DNA from: Verrucomicrobia bacterium LW23
GTDB lineage: Bacteria; Verrucomicrobiota; Verrucomicrobiia; Methylacidiphilales; UBA1321
Assembly: GCA_003054695.1 (NCBI GenBank)
Contig: QAZA01000056.1
Span: 487,646 to 551,645, forward strand
DNA: 64,000 bases
Direction of reading: 5' to 3'
Shown here: piece after piece, positions 43,305 through 51,915 of the stretch
How positions within the stretch are numbered: the stretch's first letter is position 1
Layout: the number at the start of each line of letters is the position of its first letter
The notes under the pieces: generated by a model
Databases searched by the model: none
Seen by the model: only the letters and a program-made list of their open reading frames with translations
Told to the model about the DNA's origin: nothing
Program-made: the position numbers and the translations under genes

Positions 43305-45221
43305 ATGACTGAGATGCCGTGGACAACTTCGGACTCTATCCGCACCTATAATATCGACGGATGGGGCAACCGCTATTTTGGAGTAAACGCCGAGGGAAAC
43401 GTAACCGTGCGCCCGCTGCCGGACGACGGCCCCGATATTGAGATTACCCGCGTGATTGAAGACGCGCGCGAGCGTGGCCTGGGTTTCCCGTTACTCATTC
43501 GCTTTCAGGATCTTCTGCGGCATCGCGTGCAGACGCTGAACGAGGCGTTTCGCGCGGCAATCAAGGAGCTGGACTACCAGGGGCAGTACCGCGGCGTTTT
43601 CCCCATCAAGGTAAACCAGTTGCGCGAGGTTGTGGAGGAGATTATGGATGCCGGCGAGCCCTACCATTACGGCATTGAGGTGGGCAGCAAGCCGGAGCTT
43701 TTTGCCGCGCTGGCCATCCATAAGGACCCGGAGAGCCTCATTATCTGCAACGGCTACAAGGATCCGCTTTTCATTCAGATGGCGTTGCTGGGCAGGAAGT
43801 TAGGCAAACAAATCATCATGGTGGTGGAGAAGCTGGAGGAGCTTCGCGCCATTATCGACGTCTCCAACCAGTTGGGCGTCAAGCCGCTCATCGGCATCCG
43901 CGTGCGCCTTAGCGCCAAGGGCGCCGGCAAGTGGGCCACCAGCGGTGGCGAGAACGCCAAGTTCGGCCTGGGCACGGCGGACCTCGTCGAGGCGACGGAG
44001 ATGCTGCGCGAGGCGGAAATGGTGGAGCAATTTGTGCTGGTGCACTTTCACATCGGCTCGCAGATTCCGGACATCCAGACTGTCAAGCGCGCCGTCTCCG
44101 AGGCCGCTCGCTTTTATGCCAAGCTGCGCCAGATGGGCTTCCCCATCAGCCACATGGACGTGGGCGGCGGCCTTGCGGTGGATTACGATGGCAGCAAATC
44201 CTCCTGCGACAGCAGCATGAACTACTCGCTGGCGGAGTACACGCGCGATATCGTGTGGAATATCTCCGAAGTGTGCCGCGAAGAACAGGTTCCGCATCCC
44301 AATATCGTCAGCGAAAGCGGCCGCGCCATTGTGGCGCACCACTCGGTGCTGGTCGTCGACGTCTTTGGCATTATCGAGAAGACCAAGACGCAGGTGCCGG
44401 AGATTGGCGAGCCGAAGCACAAGCTGGTGCGAGATCTCATCGAGATTCGTAACACGCTCAACCGCAACAATCGCCGCGAGTTCTTCCACGATGCCGTCCA
44501 GATTCGCGACGACGCCGAAGCACGCTTTAACCTGGGCCTGCTGGACCTGGGTGCCAAGGCGCAAATCGAGAATCTCTTCTGGATCATTACGGAGGAGATC
44601 ATCAGCTTTTACCAGCACGAGGCGTCGATGCCCTCGGAAATCCGCGCGATCGAGAAGTCGCTGGGCGACCAGTTCCTGTGCAACTTCAGCGTCTTCCAAA
44701 GCATGCTGGACCACTGGGCGCTGGGCCAGCTCTTCCCCATCGCGCCGCTGCATCGCCTGAACGAGAAGCCGCTGTACTATGGTACTCTGGTGGATATCAC
44801 CTGCGACTCCGACGGCAAAATCTCGCGCTTTATCAACGACTCCGACGCGCGCGACCAGGCGAACGACACGCTGCCGCTGCACCACTTTAACGGCAAGCCC
44901 TACTACCTGGGCTTCTTCCTGATGGGTGCCTACCAGGACATTATGGGCGACCTGCACAACCTCTTTGGCCGCGTGAACGAGGCGCACGTCTTCCTGGACT
45001 CCGACGAAGAAAGCGGCTTTTACATCGAGGAAACGATCTCCGGCAACACCATCGCCGACGTGCTGGGCCTGGTGCAATACGATAAGGCGTTGCTGGCACG
45101 CATGATGAAGAAGCAGATCGACGCCGCCATCAAGCGCGACGTCCTGAAGCCCAATGAAGGCATGCGCCTGCTGGAGAGCTACGAAAACGGCTTGAACTCA
45201 ACGACTTACCTCCGCTTCTGA
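43305..45221 (+). CDS. speA: Biosynthetic arginine decarboxylase
   Basis: This 638-residue enzyme is colinear with SpeA, which converts arginine to agmatine with pyridoxal phosphate as the first step of one putrescine route. The cofactor lysine is Lys102 in FPIKVNQLREVVEEI. Other family landmarks are YHYGIEVGSKPELF, FHIGSQIPDIQTVKRAV, MDVGGGLAVDYDGSKS and the end region GSYENGL-like ESYENGLNSTTYLRF. The ATG at 43305 (MTEMPWTTSDSIRTYN) is chosen over a TTG at 43269. Two small inverted repeats lie in the leader region. The stop codon sits in the loop of an 8-bp hairpin (ACCTCCGC / GCGGAGGT) at 45209-45230. Confidence 0.97.
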   Translation: MTEMPWTTSDSIRTYNIDGWGNRYFGVNAEGNVTVRPLPDDGPDIEITRVIEDARERGLGFPLLIRFQDLLRHRVQTLNEAFRAAIKELDYQGQYRGVFPIKVNQLREVVEEIMDAGEPYHYGIEVGSKPELFAALAIHKDPESLIICNGYKDPLFIQMALLGRKLGKQIIMVVEKLEELRAIIDVSNQLGVKPLIGIRVRLSAKGAGKWATSGGENAKFGLGTADLVEATEMLREAEMVEQFVLVHFHIGSQIPDIQTVKRAVSEAARFYAKLRQMGFPISHMDVGGGLAVDYDGSKSSCDSSMNYSLAEYTRDIVWNISEVCREEQVPHPNIVSESGRAIVAHHSVLVVDVFGIIEKTKTQVPEIGEPKHKLVRDLIEIRNTLNRNNRREFFHDAVQIRDDAEARFNLGLLDLGAKAQIENLFWIITEEIISFYQHEASMPSEIRAIEKSLGDQFLCNFSVFQSMLDHWALGQLFPIAPLHRLNEKPLYYGTLVDITCDSDGKISRFINDSDARDQANDTLPLHHFNGKPYYLGFFLMGAYQDIMGDLHNLFGRVNEAHVFLDSDEESGFYIEETISGNTIADVLGLVQYDKALLARMMKKQIDAAIKRDVLKPNEGMRLLESYENGLNSTTYLRF

Positions 45222-45378
45222 GCGGAGGTGAAGGACTGAAGCCCAACGGCGCGCGTCGGGCCTCGCACCCGGCTAGGGGGCGGGGCGCGCGCCGCACTGC
45301 GTTACGGGGAGGAAAAAAGCGCTCGCTTTCTCCCGTAAAGTCTTGCTATTGCGGGGCTCGTCCGCTACTTCCGGGGGG

Positions 45379-46755
45379 ATGTCCGGCTCATCCTCCTCCC
45401 ACTCCGACGGCCTGACCATGTGGCAGGCCGGCCTTCGTTTCTGGCTCTGGCCCCTTGCGGTGCAGATACTTGTGGCGCTTATCGTCGGCGGCGCGCTTGG
45501 CCTGCTCTTTGGGCATCTGGTGGATGGCGACACGATGAAGTATGTCATCGAGCCGATCGGCCGCCTCTTCCTCAAGCTGATTACCATGGTCATCGTGCCG
45601 CTGGTCATTGGCGCCATTATCCTGGGCGTGCAGGAGATGGGCGATCTGGGTAATCTGGGCAAGGTGGGCATGCGCTGTTTGCTGGTTACGATATTGCTGG
45701 CCGGCAGTGGCGTCGTGATCGGCCTTGTGCTTGTAAATGCCTTACAACCAGGTAAATACATCTCCGAGGAGAAACGCCAGACGCTGCAAACGCAGTACGC
45801 CGGCGAGGGCCAGAAAAGTGTCGACCAGGCCGGCAAAGCCAAAAATATCAGCGAGACGCTGCAAAGCCTCGTGCCCATCAACCCCATCGCCGCCGCCGGC
45901 GCCGTCTTCACGTCCGCCGACGATGGCAGCGCGCTGCTCTCCCTGATGATGTTTGCCGTGCTGGCCGGCGTGGCGGTGCTGCTGAGCCCCGCCGAACAAA
46001 CGCGCGGCTTTGTGGAGTTTTTGCGCGGCATGTTTGCTATGTCGCTGAAGATCATTGACCTGGCGATGCTTCTCGCACCGATTGGCGTCCTGTGTCTGGC
46101 CTTCAAACTCACCGCCACTCTTGGCCTCGACGTCTTTTCCACGCTCGGCCTTTACATCGGCACGGTGATGTTAGGCCTTGGGCTGCACTTGTTTGTGACG
46201 TACGGCATCGTCCTCTACCTGGCCGGCAAATCGCCGTTTGCTTTCGCCAAAGAGATCCGCGAGGCAGCCGTGATGGCCTTCGCCAGCTCGTCCAGCAACG
46301 CCACGCTCCCCGTCTCCATGCGCGTGGCGGAGGAGAACCTCAAACTGCCGCCGCGCATCAGCCGCTTTGTGCTCACCGTCGGTGCCTCCGCCAACCAGAA
46401 CGGCACCGCGCTGTACGAGGGCGTAACGGTACTCTTTCTGGCGCAGGTGTTTGGCGTGGAACTCACGCTGGCCCAGCAGTTTCAGGTTGCACTGATGTGC
46501 ATGCTGGCCGGCATCGGCACGGCCGGCGTCCCCGGCGGCTCGCTCCCGCTCGTCGTCGGCGTCCTCGTCTCCATCAACGTCCCCGCCGGCGCCATCGCCA
46601 TCATCCTCGGCGTCGACCGCATCCTCGATATGTCCCGCACCGTGCTTAACGTGGTGGGCGATCTCGTTTGTGCTGTGGTAGTTGCGAAAGGCGAGCCGGA
46701 GGAGCCCGCGTTGGAAGTATCGGAGCCCGCCAAAGCGCCCGAAGCTGCCGCATGA
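45379..46755 (+). CDS. Dicarboxylate/amino acid:cation symporter
   Basis: This 458-residue membrane transporter belongs to the DAACS family (GltP/DctA type). The re-entrant loop signature is ASSSSNATLPVSMRVAEENL and the substrate/sodium region is TVGASANQNGTALYEG. Near the carboxy end GVPGGSLPLVVGVLVS and GVDRILDMSRTVLNVVGD complete the family pattern. A loop of about 55 residues between helices 3 and 4 (LQPGKYISEEKRQTLQTQYA onward) is longer than in GltP. It imports C4-dicarboxylates or acidic/neutral amino acids. Starts at 45379 and 45418 are possible. Confidence 0.94.
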   Translation: MSGSSSSHSDGLTMWQAGLRFWLWPLAVQILVALIVGGALGLLFGHLVDGDTMKYVIEPIGRLFLKLITMVIVPLVIGAIILGVQEMGDLGNLGKVGMRCLLVTILLAGSGVVIGLVLVNALQPGKYISEEKRQTLQTQYAGEGQKSVDQAGKAKNISETLQSLVPINPIAAAGAVFTSADDGSALLSLMMFAVLAGVAVLLSPAEQTRGFVEFLRGMFAMSLKIIDLAMLLAPIGVLCLAFKLTATLGLDVFSTLGLYIGTVMLGLGLHLFVTYGIVLYLAGKSPFAFAKEIREAAVMAFASSSSNATLPVSMRVAEENLKLPPRISRFVLTVGASANQNGTALYEGVTVLFLAQVFGVELTLAQQFQVALMCMLAGIGTAGVPGGSLPLVVGVLVSINVPAGAIAIILGVDRILDMSRTVLNVVGDLVCAVVVAKGEPEEPALEVSEPAKAPEAAA

Positions 46756-46798
46756 GAATAAGTCGCCAGGCTGCGGCATAGAGTGGCGTCAATTCCCC

Positions 46799-46894
46799 CC
46801 CCCTTGGCGAAACTTTCCGCCCTTGGCGATATTATCCCCCTCTGATCGTGAAGAAGATTTGTATCGCCAAGGATGGAAAGTTTCGCCAAGGGGG
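46799..46894. repeat. Long inverted repeat between convergent genes
   Basis: The arms are 46799-46832 and 46861-46894 and match at about 31 of 34 positions. The loop is 28 nt. Each arm contains CCTTGGCGA twice in direct order, so the motif occurs four times. It lies between the symporter stop and the ArsR-methyltransferase stop. It could terminate both transcripts, regulate RNA stability or be a small non-autonomous element. Confidence 0.85.
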
Positions 46895-46945
46895 AACGGG
46901 ATTCAGAGGAGGAATGCGAAAATCAACTCAATTGACGATACGCCG

Positions 46946-47968
46946 CTACTCCCCCCGCACCCCGCTGGCCAGGCAGGGCTGAAAGTGCGGGGGCTTTTCG
47001 TCCGGGGTCAGCAGCTGGACCTGAATGCGCGTAAGTCCCGCATCCTTAAGCCATTGCCGCAGATCGGCCTCGCTGAAGCCAAGCCAGTAGTCGCCGTACA
47101 TCTCCCGCGCCTGGTCCACGTTGTGCCGGTTGAGATCCAGGATCACCAGCCGGCCGCCCGGCTTCAGCAGCCGCGCCGCCACCGCCACTGCGTGCGCCGG
47201 GTTAACGGCGTGGTGCAGCGCCTGGCTCAGCACCGCAACATCCACCGTGCCGGCCGGGATCGGCGGGTTCGCCAGGTCGCCCAGGCGAAAGTCCAGGTTT
47301 GCAATCCCCTTCTTCTTCGCCTCCGCCTTGCCAAACTCCACCATTTTGGGCGAGTTATCGACAGCAATCACCCGTTCCGCGTTTTGCGCCAGCAGTTGGG
47401 AGAGCCAGCCCTCGCCGGCACCCAGGTCGGCCACCACTACGCGGGGCATCATCAGCGCCAGCATGGGCCCAACCTCGCTCCAGCCGCGGCCCGGGCAGAA
47501 GCTTTTGCCCAGCCGCCCGGCGATGCGGTTGAAGTACTCGCGCGAGGCGCCGCGGCGCTTCTCCAGCACCACGTTCAGCGCCGCTGCATCTTCCTGCGCT
47601 TCAGGTATTTCCGCAAGTGTGGCCAGCGCGGCCGCTAGCAGGTTGCGCTCCTGTGCGGAGAGCGCTTTGGCCATGCTGTAATACGTGTGTTTACCCTCGC
47701 GGCGCGGCACCACCATCCCCGCCGTGCGTAACACGCTCAGGTGCGTGGAGATACGCGACTGGCCGAGGTGCAAAATCTCCTGCAGCTCCACCACCGAAAG
47801 CTCATCCTCGCGCAGCAGCGCCACCAGGCGAAGCCGCGTGGGGTCGCCCAGCGTCTGCCAAACCATGCGTAGGGACATACCGGTTGCGGGCCGCTCTGCC
47901 AGCGCCGACGTGTGTGCGGAACTAGTTGCGGCGGAAGTGGTTAGAGTGGTGGATGTTTCGATTTCCAT
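46946..47968 (-). CDS. ArsR-type regulator fused to SAM-dependent methyltransferase
   Basis: This 340-residue fusion has a winged-helix ArsR domain at about 30-110 (VWQTLGDPTRLRLVALLRED, LGQSRISTHLSVLRTAGMV) and a class I methyltransferase domain at about 150-320. The SAM-binding motif there is VVADLGAGEGWLSQLLA, followed by VAVLSQALHHAVNP and LKPGGRLVILDLN. No cysteine pair of the classical arsenic or cadmium site is seen in the helix. Such fusions occur in several phyla and their ligand is mostly unknown. It is the last gene of the cutA/permease/ATPase run. The start at 47968 (MEIETSTT) is chosen over 48094. Confidence 0.9.
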   Translation of the reverse strand: MEIETSTTLTTSAATSSAHTSALAERPATGMSLRMVWQTLGDPTRLRLVALLREDELSVVELQEILHLGQSRISTHLSVLRTAGMVVPRREGKHTYYSMAKALSAQERNLLAAALATLAEIPEAQEDAAALNVVLEKRRGASREYFNRIAGRLGKSFCPGRGWSEVGPMLALMMPRVVVADLGAGEGWLSQLLAQNAERVIAVDNSPKMVEFGKAEAKKKGIANLDFRLGDLANPPIPAGTVDVAVLSQALHHAVNPAHAVAVAARLLKPGGRLVILDLNRHNVDQAREMYGDYWLGFSEADLRQWLKDAGLTRIQVQLLTPDEKPPHFQPCLASGVRGE

Positions 47969-48094
47969 ACAACGCCCCCGGGCGGACGCACACGCGGTGC
48001 CCGCGCACATTGTGCCCATCCCGCGCGCCGGGGCGAGGAGAAAAATGCAGGAATCGCACCCCCGGGCGAGCGTTCGAGCGCGAGGCCTGCCCAA

Positions 48095-48877
48095 TCAGTA
48101 GCCGGCGATATCCCGGGCGTCCTCGTAAACGCGCTGCACTTTACCGTCCTCCATCTCCACAATGCGATCCGCGTACTTATAGGCGCGGTTATCGTGTGTG
48201 ACAATGAGGACCGCGCGGCCCGGCTTGCGCGCCGCCGTGCGCAGCAGCTCCATCACCGTCGCGCCCGTCTGGCTGTCCAGGGCGGAGGTCGGCTCGTCGC
48301 AAATCACCAGTCGCGGCTCGTGCACCAGTGCGCGCGCAATGGCTACGCGCTGCTGCTGGCCGCCGGAGAGAAAGTTGGGGCGCTCCCCGCCGCGGCCGCC
48401 CAGGCCCACGCGCTCCAGCATTTCCTCCGCCTTCTTTTCGGCCTCCTGCCGACCTAACCCGTTGATCAGCAACGGAACACTTACGTTTTCCGCGCACGTT
48501 AGCGTGGGGATGAGATTGAAGGACTGGAAGATAAAGCCGATCGACCGGGCGCGGAACGCGGTGACCGCTGAGGAGCTCATTTGATGAAGCTTGTGACCAA
48601 AAACATTGATTTCACCGCTGTCAAACGAGAGCGTACCGGCCACAATGCTCAACAACGTCGTCTTGCCGCAGCCGGACGGCCCGACAATCATGAGCATTTC
48701 ACCGGACCTCGCATCAACGTCTACAGCTTTAAGTGCCAACAACTTATCCACGCCGCGACGGCCGATGCTGAACGTTTTGGTCAGCGCCCGCACACGAACG
48801 GCAAGGTGACTGTCGGCGTCTTTCAGCGGAGTGTCCGTCGCGGGCCCCGGGGATTTGCCAGAAAAGAGCGACGCCAT
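48095..48877 (-). CDS. ABC transporter ATP-binding protein (MacB/LolD/DevA type)
   Basis: This 260-residue ATPase has Walker A VGPSGCGKTTLL, signature LSGGQQQRVAIARAL, Walker B LVICDEPTSALD and the switch histidine in LIVTHDNRAYK. The class works with FtsX-type permeases in export or extraction from the membrane. The gene starts 3 bp after the permease stop. A 19-residue extension precedes the usual domain start. Confidence 0.94.
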   Translation of the reverse strand: MASLFSGKSPGPATDTPLKDADSHLAVRVRALTKTFSIGRRGVDKLLALKAVDVDARSGEMLMIVGPSGCGKTTLLSIVAGTLSFDSGEINVFGHKLHQMSSSAVTAFRARSIGFIFQSFNLIPTLTCAENVSVPLLINGLGRQEAEKKAEEMLERVGLGGRGGERPNFLSGGQQQRVAIARALVHEPRLVICDEPTSALDSQTGATVMELLRTAARKPGRAVLIVTHDNRAYKYADRIVEMEDGKVQRVYEDARDIAGY

Positions 48878-48880
48878 AAC

Positions 48881-50020
48881 TTAGCCTCGAAAGACAACCG
48901 CGGCGTCGAGCTTCATGACTTTGCGAATCGCCAGCAGCGCCGAGATGGCGCAGATGAGGACAATCACAACCAGCGTAAACACAAGGAGTTGCATTGGCAT
49001 ATAGAACGGCGGCTGGCCTTTGTCCAGCACCATGTAGCCAAACAACGCCGCCAGGCCAACGCCTATGCCGTAGCCTAGCAGACCCACGGTAAATGCTTGC
49101 AGTACAACCATTTGAATCAAAGTCCAGTTGCTGGCTCCCATCGCTTTGAGCGCGCCCAGGTGCCGGAGATTCTCCAGAATAAAAGTGTAAAACGTTTGCC
49201 CGCTTACCCCCACGCCCACGATAAAGCCGAGAGCAATGGTTGTGCCAAAGGAAATGGGAATGCCTGTGTTATATACGTACCACCAAATAGTACTCCAGAA
49301 AAACTCGTCCTCCGTAAAGGTCCGCAGCCCCGTGTCGGCCGATATTTGTCGGGCAACCGCAGCTGGATCGGCTCCCGGGATGGGCTCCACAATGACAAAG
49401 CTGAGCATTTTGCGCTGCCTGGGCGCGTAGGTAAGTGCTTTATCATAAGTGGTATAGACATAGGGCGCGCCGGTAAACGCGCGCTCGGCCAGGCAGATGC
49501 CGACAATGCGGGCCTCCTTGTCGTTAATCTCAAATACATCGCCAATATCCAACATCCGTGCATGTCCTTTGCTCAGCTTTTCCACCCCGTAGGCGTCGAT
49601 GACGACGGTATTGGGCAGTCGCAAATCTTCAATGGAGCCGCGCAGCATGCGTGCAGGACGCCCGGCCAGCGTGGCGGAGTCGAGGCCCATCAGCATCACG
49701 TTCTGAAAAGTCCCGTCGATCTGCTTGGCCTGCACCATGCCTGAGTAGAGGGGAAGCGCCCAGGCCACGCCATGCACGCTGCGCACGCGGTTGACGTCGG
49801 TATCGCGCAGGGGGCGTACCTCGTTGACTTGCTCTACTTTTGGGTCTACAACCCATATCTTGGCGCGTACATTGCGTATTGTTGATGTTGTCCAGATCAT
49901 CAGTCCGCAAAACACGCTTGTCTGCTGTGTCATAAGCAATGCGGCAAAGGTCAGGCCGCAGATCAGCATGATGTACTTGGGGCGATCCCCAAACAGCATT
50001 AACAAAGCCAGCCGATTCAC
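48881..50020 (-). CDS. FtsX-type ABC transporter permease (DevC-like)
   Basis: This 379-residue permease has one amino-terminal helix (residues about 15-40), a periplasmic MacB_PCD-like domain (about 45-230) and three carboxy-terminal helices of the FtsX domain, with the segment ILENLRHLGALKAMGASNWT typical of the family. The start is a GTG overlapping the cutA stop (GTGA), so translation is probably coupled. No HlyD-like adaptor is found beside it, unlike DevBCA systems. The substrate is unknown; linkage to cutA and an ArsR-type regulator hints at metal stress, which is inference. Confidence 0.9.
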   Translation of the reverse strand: MNRLALLMLFGDRPKYIMLICGLTFAALLMTQQTSVFCGLMIWTTSTIRNVRAKIWVVDPKVEQVNEVRPLRDTDVNRVRSVHGVAWALPLYSGMVQAKQIDGTFQNVMLMGLDSATLAGRPARMLRGSIEDLRLPNTVVIDAYGVEKLSKGHARMLDIGDVFEINDKEARIVGICLAERAFTGAPYVYTTYDKALTYAPRQRKMLSFVIVEPIPGADPAAVARQISADTGLRTFTEDEFFWSTIWWYVYNTGIPISFGTTIALGFIVGVGVSGQTFYTFILENLRHLGALKAMGASNWTLIQMVVLQAFTVGLLGYGIGVGLAALFGYMVLDKGQPPFYMPMQLLVFTLVVIVLICAISALLAIRKVMKLDAAVVFRG

Positions 50021-50379
50021 GTGGCGATGGACTCCGCAGGCAGATTATCCTTCCACCAGGCCTTAAAGTGAGGCGCTATGGCATCTGGCTGAAGCGCAAC
50101 GACTTCCGGGCATTCGTAGCTATGCTTTTCGCGGATGAGGCTGGTGAGTTCATCCACTTTGGCGGCGCTTGTCTTTACAAGCAGCAGCGCCTCGCGGTCG
50201 ACCTGCATGGCGCCTTTCCACCAGTAAAACGACTCGATGCCGGGGACAACGTTGACGCAGGCGGCCAGGCGGGCCTGCACAATCTGGCCGGCAAGAAATT
50301 CCGCCTCGTCCTTGGACGAGGCGGTTGTGATAACAAGCAGGGGCTGAAAGTCGGAATCAGGCACGCCCTTACTATGCAC
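50017..50379 (-). CDS. cutA: Divalent-cation tolerance protein CutA
   Basis: This 120-residue protein is of normal CutA1 length and forms trimers in known homologues. Family landmarks are LLVITTASSKDEAEFLAGQI, ARLAACVNVVPGIESFYWWKG and the ending HSYECPEVVALQPD. A GTG at 50379 with GAGGG six bases upstream is the best start; the frame is open to 50442. The role of CutA in metal tolerance is debated. The gene heads a run with the FtsX-type permease, ATPase and ArsR-methyltransferase. Confidence 0.93.
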   Translation of the reverse strand: MHSKGVPDSDFQPLLVITTASSKDEAEFLAGQIVQARLAACVNVVPGIESFYWWKGAMQVDREALLLVKTSAAKVDELTSLIREKHSYECPEVVALQPDAIAPHFKAWWKDNLPAESIAT

Positions 50380-50511
50380 AAGGGACCCTCGACGCGCAAC
50401 GCCGGGTTGCTTCGCTCTCGTAACGTTTTGGCAACTGTACAACGTGCGCGGGCTCTGTTAAGGGTGTAGGATCTTTTCGCGTCCCCACGGGCGCCGCTCC
50501 GCCTTACTCAC

Positions 50512-51672
50512 ATGATCTCCGCAGCTGACGTACCCGCGACCGTATCGAGCGGCGCCCCATCGACCGACGCGCGGCCGCGCATTCTTTTCCTCGCGCGCTC
50601 GTGCAACATCCACGGCATGCTTGCCGAGCTTATCCGGAGATCGGACACGTACTATTGCCCGGCTAACTCCAACCAGGCGTTACCCGCAGGCACTCAACTG
50701 TTTACGCTAAGGGCCGCGTATAAAATGCGAGAGAAGCTGCGGGCGGGGGAGTACGATCTCGTGATCAGCAGTTTTATCGGCGACACACTCTGGCGCCGCG
50801 AGGTCTCCTGGTGGCGTAACGGCTGGAAGGTGGCCCGCAAGCTGATGACCCGGCCGGAGTCGCTCGGCCCCGATCTGGTGCCGTGGATGCTGAAAGGCAC
50901 CGACGTGCCGCTGGCGGTGTTTGACTGGGAAGACAACCTGATCATTCCCCGGCGCAACTGGGGGCTGCTGGAGAGAGCCACCTGCTATTTCAAGACGCAG
51001 ACGCCACGGAATCCGTATAAGGCATTCTTATTTCAGGACGTTCGCAACGATTGCCTTTTTAATATTGTGCGGGAGAAACGCTATCGCGACTGGGCCCACA
51101 AGCTGCGCCCCCTCAGCCTCGGTGTAACTCCACCCGAAGGCACGGAAACCATTGAGCCGCAGCATATTGAGAAAACCACGGATGTCTTTTTTGCCGGCGC
51201 CATGGGCTATGCCTGGGAGCGCGAAGTCGGCCGCCACAAGCTGGCGAAGCTTCGCGACGAGGGCTATCGTATCGATCTGCATTGTATTACGCCCGGCGTT
51301 CCATCGCTCCCCCAGGACGAGTTTCTTCGTCGCTGCTCTCAGGCATGGCTGGTGTGGAGCCCCGAAGGCGCCGGCTGGGACTGCATGCGCCACTACTGGG
51401 CGCCGCTGATCGGCTCCGTGCCGCTGATGAATCACCCCGACACGCACCGTTACATGCCGCTGACGGACGGCATCAACGGCCTCTACTATGCCGTGGAAGG
51501 CGATGATATCCAACGGGTTGTGCGCATGGCCCTGCAGGATAAGGAGAAGCTGCGCGCGATGGCCGCCGCGGGGCGCGACTTCGTCCTGCAGTACCACACC
51601 CACGCCCGCCTTGCGGATTACCTGATTGCCGAGACGCTTCGCACCGCAAAGGCGCCGGCCACGTCCCCGTAG
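50512..51672 (+). CDS. Glycosyltransferase (GT-B fold, family 1-like)
   Basis: This 386-residue protein has two Rossmann-like halves. The first begins PRILFLARSCNIHGMLAELI. The second has VFFAGAMGYAWEREVGRHKL, then LHCITPGVPSLPQDEFLRRC and SPEGAGWDCMRHYWAPLIGS, the region that binds the nucleotide-sugar in the Glyco_trans_1_2 group. No membrane segment is present. The sugar and acceptor are unknown. It stands alone on its strand, divergent from cutA. Confidence 0.82.
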   Translation: MISAADVPATVSSGAPSTDARPRILFLARSCNIHGMLAELIRRSDTYYCPANSNQALPAGTQLFTLRAAYKMREKLRAGEYDLVISSFIGDTLWRREVSWWRNGWKVARKLMTRPESLGPDLVPWMLKGTDVPLAVFDWEDNLIIPRRNWGLLERATCYFKTQTPRNPYKAFLFQDVRNDCLFNIVREKRYRDWAHKLRPLSLGVTPPEGTETIEPQHIEKTTDVFFAGAMGYAWEREVGRHKLAKLRDEGYRIDLHCITPGVPSLPQDEFLRRCSQAWLVWSPEGAGWDCMRHYWAPLIGSVPLMNHPDTHRYMPLTDGINGLYYAVEGDDIQRVVRMALQDKEKLRAMAAAGRDFVLQYHTHARLADYLIAETLRTAKAPATSP

Positions 51673-51915
51673 TGTTGCCGGGCAGCTGCGCGGCGGGTCA
51701 GCGGAGATCCTGCGCACTTTTGCTGGCAATAGGGCGGGGCATGCGCTAGCGTGCGTGCGCTGGTTGAATTGGCGCCATAACGCGCAATAAAGTGGTGCCA
51801 GGCGGTGCTACAGAGAATTTCGCAGTGTAGCCAAACAGTATTGCCCGCATAACCGCGCTTCTCGCGTTCACCTACAGCCCAAAGCCAGCACTTTTTCCTC
51901 TAGCTCCACGGCCCC

